This document shows positions 28,651 to 40,400 of a stretch of 64,000 nucleotides of DNA, one piece after another; within the stretch, counting starts at the first letter, position 1, and every line of letters starts with the position of its first letter. The position numbers and the translations under genes were made by a program. Origin of the DNA: Monarcha castaneiventris obscurior (taxonomy: Eukaryota > Chordata > Aves > Passeriformes > Monarchidae); assembly GCA_026261815.1 (NCBI GenBank), contig JAMPIT010000539.1, positions 6,030,501-6,094,500 of the forward strand, given 5' to 3'. The notes under the pieces were generated by a model. The model was not told the origin of the DNA. It saw only the letters and a list, made by a program, of their open reading frames with translations, and did not search any database.

Positions 28651-29010
28651 ACCTGAGGGAGCTGGGGGTGTCTATCCTGGAGAAAAGGATGATCACTTTC
28701 TGCCTGAAAGGAGGCTGTAGCCAGGTGGGGGTCAGTCCCTTTTCCCAAGTAATAAGCAAGAGGACATGGCCTCAAATTGTGCCAGTGAATATTTAGATTG
28801 GAAATTTTATCTTCACAGAAGGAGTTGTAAAACACTGGAACAGGATTCCCAGGGAAGTGGCTCAGTCACCAACCCTGGAAGGATTTAAAAGAGATTCAGA
28901 TGTAGCTCTTGAGGACCTGGTTTAGTGGTGGACTTGTAGTTTTACATTAATGGCTGGACTCAATGATTTCAGAGGTCTTTTCCAACAGAAGTCATTCTGT
29001 GATATGATAT
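28651..29010 (+). mobile_element. CR1 LINE, 3' untranslated region fragment
   Basis: This is a clear plus-strand CR1 3' region of about 360 bases. Landmarks in order are GAGGGAGCTGGGGGTGTC near the start, TATCCTGGAGAAAAGGATG, ATATTTAGATTGGAAATTTT, CACTGGAACAGGATTCCCAG, CCCTGGAAGGATTTAAAAG, TGGTTTAGTGGTGGACTTG and the closing GGTCTTTTCCAACAGAAGTC with a CATTCTGTGATATGATAT tail. The copy is diverged and has a small deletion just after the TATCCTGG block. It is 5'-truncated and contains no reverse transcriptase. The tail runs into a short (TA)n/(CA)n simple sequence at about 29011-29045, probably grown from the CR1 terminal repeats. Confidence 0.93.
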
Positions 29011-30773
29011 AGATAGAGAGATTTATATATATATACACACATAAAACACACTTGGAATGTTTTCAATAAAAGACTTTAAGAATTCAAAAAGCTGTTTTGC
29101 ACAGATACTGCCAGTTACACTTTTGTCAAAAGTAAGGTTATCTTGAACTTTCTGAAAGAGATTAGCTAAACATACACAGATTTCAGGACTGTCATCTGTC
29201 AGACCCTAGAATACCACCAGCACAGAACAATGCATAGAACACCATAAAAACTTTTTTTTATTACTTAATTCTATTTCCTTCAGTCCTGAAAAACATCAGT
29301 TTAGACAAGCAAAGAGAATGGATACCATAGCAAAGATGTAAGATACAGATGTATATTGACATCAAATAAAAAGTTTTCCTAACTTATAATGAGTTGCATT
29401 ATTTTTTTTGAATGGTTGAGCAAATAGACCTTAACTTTGATTGAGACAAAGCATCTGATACGTCATGAAATTCACCCCTGTTTCAGCAACACAGGCAAAG
29501 CAGCAGAATTATCCAGAACTTTGCTGTGATTCACATCACTTCCACTTACAAACATGGGATGAGTGCTGCTGTGATAACCTCCCTCTCTCCCCCTTTCCAG
29601 CAATATGCCTTTAGCAGTAAGGTGTGTTCCCTACTGAAAGGACATTTCTGATGCCAGCAAGTCAGAAGTCCCAAGAGAAAGCAAAAAGGAACAAGATTCT
29701 CAAGAACAGGATGAGCCCACTCGATGCATACCGAAGATCTCAGTAAACAAAAACCAAGATTATTCCCTAGAAGCAGTGTCCTAAACTCTTCAGCCACTGG
29801 ATCATGCTCCTTCATCAGATCAAGCTGTACTTCGTGCCAAGTTGCAAGTTTAAGGTTTATATATCATGTTCAAGACAAAGCAGAGTGAAGTTAGAAACCA
29901 ATCATCACCTCTAAAAATACAGTAAAGAATAATAAATTATGAAATCTATTTGAGGTCAGGAGTTTATTACTAAGATGCCAATCAGGTAATATTCTTGGGA
30001 AAGGTATTTTTATGCCTGGTCACACTTAAGAAGAACTAATCTAATTTTTCCAGCATGAAAGCTATATTTACTTCTGTTCTCTCCCTAATCTTGCACTTCC
30101 CCAAGCCATGTATTTCTATGTATTTCACTGACATGAACAGTCAATTATTTAGCCTGATTTTTCAAACTTCTGAATTGAAACACATATGACAGCAAAATAG
30201 GAGCAGAAGGCATAAGCAGAGCCTAGTCCAGACTAAATTAAGATTAGTCTTTCATTCTACCTGAGTGACAAACCTGCATCACTCTGCAGGCCTTGGGGTT
30301 GATTGCTCTGAGTCCCTCAGACTTTCATGTCCTGGATGAAACTTCTCAGTGGTACCAAAAACACACAAGCTACTGCTGGCAGAAATTGAATCAAAGATAA
30401 AATTATTAGTTCTTTGGGCATCAAAGGAAGCAGAAGCACTGAACTTTGGTGAGCTGCATTTATCAGAACTGTTATGTGCCAGGTAGGGTAAATATTCTCT
30501 GTCTCTTCTGCTATCTCCATTCTTGGAAATGGAGTACTGAATAATTTTTTATCCAAGATACTTATCCAGGAAGGGAACTGCTGGCTCTTGATACTAACAG
30601 TGTGATGTGCTCCTGAATTATCAAAAAAAAATATAAAAAAAGAAACCCACCACTGAATCACAGTCCCTTTTTCTTTGTTTCTTTGTTCCTACTGTCTTTT
30701 GATTGCAGTCCCCTATGGGTACTTACTTCTATGGAGCACAACACTCTTTTTCTTCTACCAAAATTATATTGTG

Positions 30774-30815
30774 TAGTGGTTAGAGAGCTTTTGTCCTTAG
30801 TATCAGGAGGAAAAC
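30774..30815 (+). mobile_element. Possible MIR-type tRNA-derived SINE head (weak)
   Basis: TAGTGGTTAGAG followed by a spacer and TCAGGAGG resembles the A-box side of amniote MIR-type SINEs, whose heads typically read TAGTGGTTAGAGC and then GTCAGGAGACC. The B box and CORE region that should follow are not convincing, so this is either a decayed fragment or chance. The resemblance rests on about 20 bases. Confidence 0.25.
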
Positions 30816-33800
30816 AGAAGGTTTCATTTAATCTTTGTAGGATTGCCATGAAAAAAATAAAAAAGACAAAAGGAAGAAAAAATGTGACTGTAGAAAACTC
30901 GAGAAAGACAAAAGAAGTGGGACCTACCTAATCAGAGATTTTTCATTGACCTTAGTGTACTTTTTACTATCATTTTCCTGGCTGCTACAATTCCAGACAA
31001 TACACCTTATTGTCCTTGGCAACTTTCTTATTCTTATTCAATGGAGTTTAAAAACTTTGACTTGTTAATGAAAAAATAACTGTTAAAGGACATACAGGAT
31101 CTACTTTCTGTAAATTCTTTTTATTAGGCATAGAATCATTTATTTATACTCCAGATTTGCTGCTTGAGTGTACCATTGTGTGTAAACCAGGTAAGCATGA
31201 ATACTTCAATTGTGAAGTCATAAATTACTCAAAACTGTTTTAAACTAAATTAAATCTTAATAGAAATGTCTATATTGGCACTTAAGAATCCTGTGCTGTG
31301 CTGTTGGGTCTTTTAAGTTAAAATATACCCTAAATATTCAAAGCAACAATTATGGGGGTTTTACTTTTATTTTAGGTTTTATACAAGTCACTGTATTGGA
31401 ATATATTTAAACACCTTATATACAAATGTGTCAGGGCATCTTTTCAAATCACATACTTTAAGTAATAAATAGCATTATTATATTATCATACATATAAGAT
31501 GTGTCCTTTTAGAGAAACTGTGGTCTTAAAGATAAGACTATATACAAAAAATGCTGCCATAACACAGGATTCAGTGGGATTTTCTCCCTTTACAAGGAGA
31601 TTTCCAAGCTGTTGGCAAAGAATTCTTACCTAGTAATATGGAAAGAGAGGTAAAGAAGATGATCAAGACATAATTTACTCAATATTGATTGAGAAATGTG
31701 GACAGATAAATCATTCCAGACCTTTCAGTTCCTTTCCAGAAATTTATGCATTTTCTGGATAAAACCTGCCTTCTCTTCAGACAGCCAGAAAAATCATCAT
31801 CCATTCAGGATATTTTCTCAGCTTGCCCCATACAGTTCTCTCCTTCTCTGTCACCTTAGATTAATGACATTCTTCTAAAGCCATCTCCCCTCAAATCTAT
31901 TCAGTACCTCCCCTGTCTCCTACGTCAAAGTCTCCTTGGTGAGACTCCAAAGAGATTATCCTTCTCTGCTGTGACTCCAACTGCCAGCCCCTTCCACACG
32001 GCCTTCCAGCCAAGTGCAGGGCACAGCTCCTCAGCTGGAGCAGCAATTCTGGATCAGGAGGCACCTGCTCAGCCACCTCTACCACAGCCAAGTATCCTCC
32101 TCTTTCCAGAGACCAAAGAAGTCAATCCAAAGTTTCAGCATGCCAATTTAGAAGACGTACATTTAGTTTTGTTCGTGATAAAATTTAATTGTTATGGATT
32201 AGGCTTGTTTTTGCAGTTGTTTAGAAAAGCTCCTTTCAAATCAGGCTTTACCATTTCAAGAAATGAGCAGTTGTAATGATTATATCCCTCACAAAATGAA
32301 GAATACAATCTCTTTTTTTATTTTTTTCCCCCCAACGACTTGGTTTTCCATGTTTTGAATCTTATATCACAACTTGAAACAGCTTGACTAACACATAAGA
32401 TATAGTTCTAAATGCTGGTGATTGAACTCAGCTATAAGGCCTCATCCACCACAGTTTTCAATTCCATGTGTTTTTCATAAATATGGAAATATGTTATTGA
32501 ATGAGCCATAAAGAAATGGCAATTTTAGGTAATCATACATCTTGAGTCTCTGAAGAGTTTTTTTAAAAGGGAGAATTATTGACAAGGATCAAATTTGTCC
32601 TTTTCATTCTGCCTCTCTCAAACATGCAATATATCATTTTTATCAGCCATTAAATAAACCAAAAAATGTAGGGAAATGGTGGACTGTTAAAAAGATCATT
32701 TGTACTAAAATAATTCTTCTCCTATTGTCTTATAACTGTATGCTGCTTTCAACACATTGTAAGTTAGGCAGAAAAAATGGAAAAAAGTAATAATTTCTTA
32801 CATTGTGCATGCAATGGCATATGCAGGAGTTCACTGCCAGACACAAAATCATTTATTTTTAAAAAATTCAGTGACATAGTAGCACAGAAAAAATTCTCAT
32901 ATGGAAAATGCTTCTTTGACAGGGAAATCTATTGCAGATAATCCAGCACAGTGTAAGTTTTCAATCATCCTGTTGAAATGCTTGTCAAACAGGGCATTCA
33001 AAATAGGCAGCTTACACTTTTTCCTGATTATTAGAAATTGGATTACAAACATCCCAGTGGGCAGAAAATGTTTCCATGTTCCACTTATAAAACTAAAAAT
33101 CAGATGAGAAATTCAGAAGGGTACAGATTCCTAAATCCTCAAAGTTCTGGCTCTGCACAGATAGAGTTTATATTCAGGCCCTTACAAGCCAGATGCTTTG
33201 TAATATGTTCCAGTTTGCCAGCACTTTAAACCACTGATAAAAGCTGTAATATTACTGAAGAATTTGTCCATATGTTGAAGTGTTTTTGCATCTAGAAAGG
33301 GACTTATACACAGGCTTGTTTTTGTTCACAGATTAATACGCTTTGCTGAGTCTGGGCTACAATGGCATGATGAAAAGAAAATACTTTGAAAACTTCCAGT
33401 GTCTTATCCAATAAGTTTTATTTAAGAGAACATAGCCAGAGTAAAGACTGTTATAAAAGTTAATTTCTGGCATTTCAGTTCTATAAATTGATAATAGTCT
33501 TTTGTGTATTCTTTACAATTCTTTAGAAACCTAGAGGGTAGTTGCCTGGATAGACAAAATATCTACCATTTTAATATAGTCAACTTTCCTTAGAAACCAC
33601 ATCTTTTGTATTTTTAAACACATTATGTGTCTTCTATTTACTATCAAGTCCACAGCCTGGTATGAAAAGAACAGCAGTCACAGTATTTAACACTCTTGAA
33701 AATAGGGCAGTTAATTTTATGAAGAAAAAATGTCTTTCTACTGAATTTCATCTACAGCATATCCCATACAAATTCCGAGAGTAAATCACCAGAAACAATT

Positions 33801-34399
33801 GAAATGGGTTTGCATACAAATAGCCTAAAGCATTAATTCATAATTTTTTATATGAGAATTAGAAATGCATCGCAACAATAGACAGAGGAGCCAATACTCC
33901 TAAACACAGAATTACCATTTGCCTTAGCATTATACTTGCCTGACATGTTCAGATTAATTAGATCTTTATCTCAAGCAGATTCACAGGATGTTAAATATGT
34001 AAATTAATTTTCTGAAACAGGCCAACATAACTAAAGGCCTCAGCCACCCATTGTGTCAAACCAGAAAAGAAAAGCAACTAAAGAAAAAGCAAGGCCCAAC
34101 CAGTTATTTATGCTGGGAACAGAAAGCTAATATCTAAACCCAAAGCAAGTTTTTGCAAGTGCTGTGTCAGCTGTTATGTATTCCTTGCTTCTGACTTCTC
34201 TGGTGGGGAAACAGCTCACAGAGCTCATCACTGAGAGGGGGCATGTGCTCTGATTGTGGAATTCTGCCAGCAAATTCCAAAATCCTAATTGTTGTTTGAG
34301 AAGAAGGTCAACAAAATGGAGGAAATTAAGTCTGACCCTTTCTTATAAAAAAAATGTGTCCTTTAAGCTCCGGTTATATCCCCAAACTTACTCTTTTGT

Positions 34400-34710
34400 C
34401 CTTTGCTGCTTAATTCCGGTGCAGGAATGGATTGCTCTTGGTTCTGTGCAGCTCCTCCTTACCTGAGCAGTCTCTGCTCCCCCCAAAGGCACCCACAGCT
34501 GAGTTTGGAAAGGCAGCAACAGGCACTGGGCAGCTGCAAAACGCTCCCTTTGAGCAAGGAGAGGATGCATCACCCTCTGCTGTGTCCTTCAGCCACTGCT
34601 GGGAGAACCCTGTTGGGAGAATGTGTTCACCCACCCCAAAGGCACCAGCAGCAAACAAAGTCTGGCACCCACAGGGACTGCACAGGCTGGACAGGTAACT
34701 CTGCATGTCC
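34400..34710. other. GC-richer patch with repeated CCCCAAAGGCACC
   Basis: A local rise in G+C within AT-rich DNA. The 13-base motif CCCCAAAGGCACC occurs at about 34481 and again at about 34636. Open frames of 130, 98 and 88 codons overlap here on both strands, as expected when stop codons become rare in GC-richer sequence. None gives a peptide I recognise. A decayed LTR is one explanation for the repeated motif, but I found no TG...CA boundaries. Confidence 0.35.
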
Positions 34711-36856
34711 AGCAGTCACAAGTGTATTCAGGTCCATCACCACATATGCTACAGGGATTTCTAAGCAATGTTTTTTAAAATTAGATAATTACTAAAAATC
34801 AATATTTTCCAGTTATTTGGAATGTATTTTCAATTTACCTGGAAGAATTTTCCATCCTAAAGAGAACAGACTTGCCAAGGTCTCAGCAAATTCCTCCCAA
34901 CCTAAATTTACCAACACTGAAATGATGCAACAAGAGTTTAACTTTGCAGCCATTTAAAAACAATACATTGTTAATAATCTTATTATTAAAGATCTCAGGG
35001 CTCACCATTTTAGCACTGTACTATAGTTTTACTTTGAAAAATGCAACTTAGCACCCAGTCCGTAGTCACCATTTCCCACCACATGCTAGACTCCATCTTC
35101 TCTCCTCTTCTGATGATACAGGTGAATTCATGCAGTGAGCCAGTCAACAAAATAATCCAATATAAATAGTGCCTGCACCTACACTTGGAGGGGAAATCAT
35201 TAAATTCTGTGAAACAAAACATTTCTAGAAGATGAGAAGGAAAACCACTGTTCACAGAACACAGAAGGTGTATCCTTTCCTAAGCTATTTAGAAGAGCAG
35301 GAGCAGCAGCCACAGCAGGCTGAAGGTCTGGTGAGGATGCCCATAGATGAGCACATTTTATGTTGCACTAACACAGCTCAGGAGCACTGACTTGGTCAGA
35401 TCACTTACTGGTGTTTTGGCTAAGGTCAAGCATAGTTTAATTGCAGCACCTCAGCTCAGGGATGGCACCCTGAGGGTACACCAGAGGGATGGTAACTTCA
35501 TAATCTATATATAGATTCCGAGAGGAATGGAAGAAGTTTCTGTTGGTGACCTCAGTAATTCTCACCTCAAATACAAATATTTTACCTAGCTATCAATCTA
35601 TCAATTCAGATTTCTCCAGGAGTAAGTAAAGGATAGAAGGAAACAGTCTTTTACACAGAATGTGTTTGTTCCCAGCTAAGTTGAAGAACCAAATATTTAT
35701 AAAATGTGCTAGACAAAGATCTTGTGCAATATGAGGAAAATCTAACATGTCTTGCTGGTATTCCATCCTCTGATAAATCATTCTAAAGTTATTAACAGCT
35801 TTCACACATTAAATTGACCACATATGAAATTGTCACCTCAACAATAGAATGTAACTTCTTGTGGAGAGAAAAAAGAATTGAGCGTACTGCAGTGCAAGAA
35901 TTTGAAACATGTTCTATGAAGACATGAAATAGCTGTACAAGAAAGCAGGACAAAGTGTCAGAACGCTTTAGTTTCAAGATCTCATTCAGTGCAGGAATAA
36001 TGACAGAACTCAGTGGGGCTGAAAGACAAAGGTTCAAGATCCAGATCTCGTAAATCTCTTACACAGAAAAACAGGGGAAAAAGATTTCTAGATACAACAT
36101 CTGAAGTGAGAATTTAGCAGAACAGCACAGAGCAATGTAGAGTATCTCTTACTAAAATTCAGACTGTCAGCATAGAGTTTTATGGATGACTACCACAAGT
36201 ATCAGCATCAGAAAATTCCTTTTCACTAATTGACATGTACGAAGTTAAGAGACATAAAAATTATTATAATTTTGAGTTAGTGAAAAGCTGTATTTCAGTA
36301 AGGAACCTGTGGAAACATGGCTGGGGGTAAAACTGGAGGAAATTGAGAAGTTATACTTTCAACCTAACAGAAGTTATAGCAGTACGGAAAATATAGGGTA
36401 AAATACAGCTGCTGCTTCCTGGATGGAATGGGGTTGGAATGTTCCACAAAGATTCCCCATAAAACTGTGAGCACCTGCTAAGAGGGAGGGACCAGAGGAG
36501 TGGAGACACCCCAGCCAGGCTCTGTTGAAATCCTTGCAGGAGGGGAACTCCTGGTACTTTGCAGGTGATAAACCCCATACCTTCTGTCAGCCAGGGGAGA
36601 GAGCTGTTAGTTGCTGACCAATAGCTGTGATGAAATCATTCTTCTCAGGCGAAATTGGTTCATTATAGCATAATTGTAATATTAACACACATGCCCTCCC
36701 AAAGGCACACACCTCCAAGGTACAACCACCCCCCACTGGCCCTGTGTTGTAGATTTCATTGACTGTATCTTTAAACCCAAAGTGAGAGGATTTTACACCA
36801 GTCAGCAACAAAGGCACATATGACTAGAGCCACTCAAGCTCCACCTAAACATATAG

Positions 36857-36864
36857 TATAAAAG
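36857..36864 (+). promoter_or_regulatory. TATA box of the ERVL-like LTR
   Basis: TATAAAAG lies within the LTR at a position suitable for a U3/R boundary about 25-30 bases downstream. Its function today is unknown. Confidence 0.5.
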
Positions 36865-37094
36865 TAAGTCAAGAATGGGAGAAAAGTTAGGGAAGATACC
36901 GTTGTAAATACTGGGATCAGTCAACAGGCTGAACCTGCCTTCTCCCTGTGGGGACTCCTATTGGGTAAGCACTGCACTCTGTGCATGCTTTTACTGGGAA
37001 TTACAGCCTCTCTGTGCATTGCTTTGAATACATTTCTGCAGTCAGATACTATCACCAGCAATCCTCGAACCTTAACCTGGCACAACTTGATGTT

Positions 37095-37100
37095 AATAAA
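37095..37100 (+). terminator. Polyadenylation signal of the ERVL-like LTR
   Basis: AATAAA is followed by GACTGTTCTTCATAAGCGTG and a GT-rich GTGAGTGTGAGT, the expected order for a poly(A) signal and its downstream element in an LTR R/U5 region. Confidence 0.5.
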
Positions 37101-37137
37101 GACTGTTCTTCATAAGCGTGAGTGTGAGTCCTTCACA

Positions 37138-37404
37138 GGTGCTGGCAGCAGGGATGTACTGAATAAAGACTCACTGAGGGGTCTCCCTTGTGCTCTTGGT
37201 GTGTCCCTGACAAAATCAGCTGAACCACCCCATGATCCAGCAGAACTGGTCAGTGAAGGGTTTCTGGAGTGGGACACTGACAGGCTGGTCAGGCACAAAG
37301 CTCTTGACTTTCCTGGGGCTCTGACAGACAAAGCAAACACTAAGGGCCAAGGAAATCTCCACTTTTCACATGACAGAATCATAACAAATTCATTACAAAT
37401 CTGA
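37138..37404 (+). mobile_element. Truncated ERV leader / start of internal region
   Basis: Directly after the proposed LTR end comes GGTGCTGGCAGCAGGGATG, which resembles the leucine-tRNA-type primer-binding site of ERVL elements. The first T of the usual TGG appears to be missing or the boundary is shifted by one base. An open frame crosses the LTR and continues to 37404. Its downstream half could be the beginning of a gag-like region, but it begins inside the LTR and lacks a convincing start. Beyond about 37405 the sequence returns to AT-rich background. No protease, polymerase or envelope region and no 3' LTR is found, so the provirus is grossly truncated and defective. Confidence 0.4.
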
Positions 37405-40400
37405 GACTGTTCAACTGTTTCATATTTCTAATAATTACAACCTATGTATAAATGCCCAACGAGTGATAAAATGGTATTTACCTTGTAGAAAAATAGACTG
37501 GTTATTTGCAAATAAAAATAAATCAGTCTTACAGAAGAAAGAAAATAATTACAATCTAGTTGCACCTAGATTGTAACTGCTGGATTTTGTGAAATGTGCT
37601 TCAAAAGATCTACTTTTATATTCAATAGATTTTGAATCCTCTTCTGTATTCTGAACATTGCAAAAGGAATGGGGAAGAGAAAGCCTGTGGGTTAGGATGT
37701 TTGCCTGAGAGATGAATGTCTAAATCATCTTGACTGAGAGAGGAATTTACTAGTAAAGTCTTGAAAATGAGTATCACTTTATTTTCCTTTGCCTTCCATG
37801 TTTTGGCATCATGAAACTCCACCTCATCAGAGTGAAGAATTTTCTACTCTTCTCATACAAACATAAGTTTTCTCATTCTCACAAAAGCTCTCCAAAGTCT
37901 GTTTTTCAGCCTACCTACCATTATATCTCATTGAAGCTTCTAATAACAAGAGGGAAGAAGAAAACTAATCACATTCAATTTATTTCTAGTTTATTTTAAG
38001 GCAGGACGGTTGCTGATTTTTATGCAGCAATGTTTACTAAATATAGTCAATACCATTTTCATTACTCTATCAACAAGATGAATTCCAGGGAATATTCAAT
38101 GGTGGGCAAAAGCAATGCTACATGTTCTCTTATAGCCAACAATATCCAGCTCTGTAAATTGTCCTTTATTGCAGCTATTACTGGATTATGGAAATCTTAT
38201 TACTAATTGATTATTAACTCAGAATAATGTAATATGTTTCCAGAGAATGCCAAGCAGCTCACAAACACAATGCTAAATCAATACTTATTTCTTACCTGTT
38301 TCATTAATCATATTCAATTCCCACTATACCAAATGCAAAAGAATAAAATAAATTCTTTCTAGCAGTAGAAGAGACTGAATAAATCCATATAAGAGTAAAT
38401 AAAGGAACTGGGAAAAAGAAAAGAAGCCATAATTTTAAAGTAGAATGGGTAGGAGAATCCAAACATTTACAGACATTTTTTTCAGCTAGCCTCCATTCCT
38501 TTTCAGTAGCAAGGGTTTATTTTATCTAAGTCTGATTTTATTCCTTCAAACAATTGGGGCCATTAAAATATATGTTAATATGCAGCACATCACCCCAGGA
38601 TTTACTTGATCAATCCCTACATATTAAGGGAAAACTTCTGGGGAAAGTTTATTTTCCTATCCTGAGCTTGAACATGGGCTACCTTAAAATTGGTGTGAAT
38701 CTGAAAAACCCCAGGGTAAGGATATGAATACTGGAAATCATTTTATAGTCAAAGGAGATTCTCTTTGAGCACCTTTTGAATCTGGGCACCACAGCTTTTA
38801 GTTCTGGAGGTTTTTTTCTCTGCATCCTCCTTGATGTTGGTGAAATTATGTGTAATTAGCCAGGGTCGACTCAGCACAAGAGAAAAATGCATCAAACTAA
38901 CAGATTACAGCAGTCAGCTGAGGTTAGTGCATCTATATTGATCATCTGATTTTTGCCCTGGATATCTGCTCTTTTGCCAAAGACACAATCTCAATTAAGG
39001 AATAATGTTTTTCTTGGACTGCACAATGATTTCTAGTATTCATAAATTCAACTCTTTCCCTCCCCAGCAATTGTCAAAGAACACTTTCATAACACCGCCT
39101 TAAAAAAAAAAAAGAAAACAACAACAACTTTGAAAATTGAGTTCAAAAGGGAAAAATGCAATGTTTTCTAACCAGTTTTACATATACCAGCATGAATAAA
39201 ACAGGAGGATATGGTAGAGCCAATATTGCTCCCAAACACATAAGGACAATAAATATGTTTAGAAATATCTATTATACAGTCATTCAAATTTAAGTTTATA
39301 AATTGAAGCTCTGGGCTGTCCTACTTTCAAAAGAATAAGGGTAGGAAGGTTTCTACCCCAATCTTGACATAGTGCTGCCATCAGTGTAGGTCACTGCCCA
39401 CAAACTCTACCACCATGTCCAGGTAATCGCTCTCCAATATGGTTCAGAAAGTGGTTTATTTTGGGGGATAGAATGACAACCATACAAGTAACCTGAATCG
39501 CTTTATGAGAACCTGGTTCAGGAGAGATTGTAAGGAATTTAACATAGCAAACCTGAGAAAAAGGCTCAATATTGAGCAGCTGAGGATGTGTCTTCCTCAT
39601 GTAACTGAGTCACAAAGTGTCTTTAGTTCTTAAGGTACTAAATTTTCACAAGGAGGTAGAAGTGGACAGTCTGGAAAGATGTCTATGTCCAAAGTAACTT
39701 CACCTCGACTCTTCAATGATATGTGACAACTGTTTAATAAGTTCCTTTTCCTGCTCAGGGATAAGAGGGAATGGTCCTTATTTGAAAAGCTCGTGGTGAA
39801 AAGGACAGAAAAATAATAGACAGACTTTTCTGCCATAAAAAAATGTAGATGATTCAATTGTTAAAAAAATTATGAGAAGGTAATAAACTAACTTCTACTC
39901 GAAATGAAGGACATCTGAATTCTCGGAAAGACTGAGTCCCTTAAGCTGAAATAAACTCCTTGGAAGTACAGCCTCATGTGAGAACATGAAATAAGTCAGC
40001 TACTCCTGTAGATGAAAGTGCAGTTTAAGTTGATACTATGTTTTGCCAAATTTTATGCACTGACAGTAGGTTCATAAAGGTCAACTTCAGCCAGGGAAAA
40101 TCTAATTCTCCAGGCTCCCCTAAGGATAATTTGGAACATGGAAAGTTGGCCTCCAGCTTTGAATTGCTCTCACACTAATGAGCTAGAGACAGAGACTGAA
40201 TGAGTGAGAGGCTTGAAAAATTCATGTTGTGTGCAGCAGCAGAACTGTCCACAAAGAGCTGCAGGATACTGACCTAACTTAGGGCAATATTTTGCAAATG
40301 GATCTGTTTGCAGCATGTGCAGACATCCAGACTGGATTTCATCTGGGTAACTTGAATGCCATTAACAAACCTGCAGCAACACAGGCTTTAGCACAAAGAG

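Larger units (their letters stand above)
29046..36674. other. Non-coding stretch with weak candidates only
   Basis: No gene is recognised in these 7.6 kb. Two items are listed separately: a tRNA-like SINE head at 30774 and a GC-richer patch at 34400-34700. The 114-codon minus-strand frame at 30317-30661 and the frames around 31900-32276 have no recognisable domain and overlap opposite-strand frames. Confidence 0.45.
36675..37137 (+). mobile_element. ERVL-like long terminal repeat (5' LTR)
   Basis: The segment has the architecture of a retroviral LTR. A TG start is proposed at 36675 and a CA end at 37137. A TATA box, TATAAAAG, sits at 36857-36864 and a polyadenylation signal, AATAAA, at 37095-37100, about 230 bases further on. 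The body between them (GGGGACTCCTATTGGGTAAG; TTGATGTTAATAAAGACTG) resembles avian ERVL LTRs as I know them. The strongest support for the right-hand boundary is the primer-binding-like sequence that follows directly. The left boundary is less certain: another TGTTAG start at about 36604 is possible. No target-site duplication pairs across 36675/37137, which fits a 5' LTR still attached to internal sequence. Not replication-competent. Confidence 0.6.

Noticed and set aside
34403..34795. 130-codon open frame with overlapping frames on both strands
   Set aside because: Several long frames on both strands in a GC-richer patch are expected from fewer stop codons. No motif or family resemblance was seen.
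35990..36050. tRNA-like words (CTCAGTGGGGCTG and GGTTCAAGATCC)
   Set aside because: The spacing is too short for A and B boxes of a tRNA gene, and no acceptor stem can be formed around them.
36961..37404. 147-codon open frame, plus strand
   Set aside because: It begins within the ERVL-like LTR and reads across its end. A real viral gene would start after the primer-binding site, so I do not call it a CDS.
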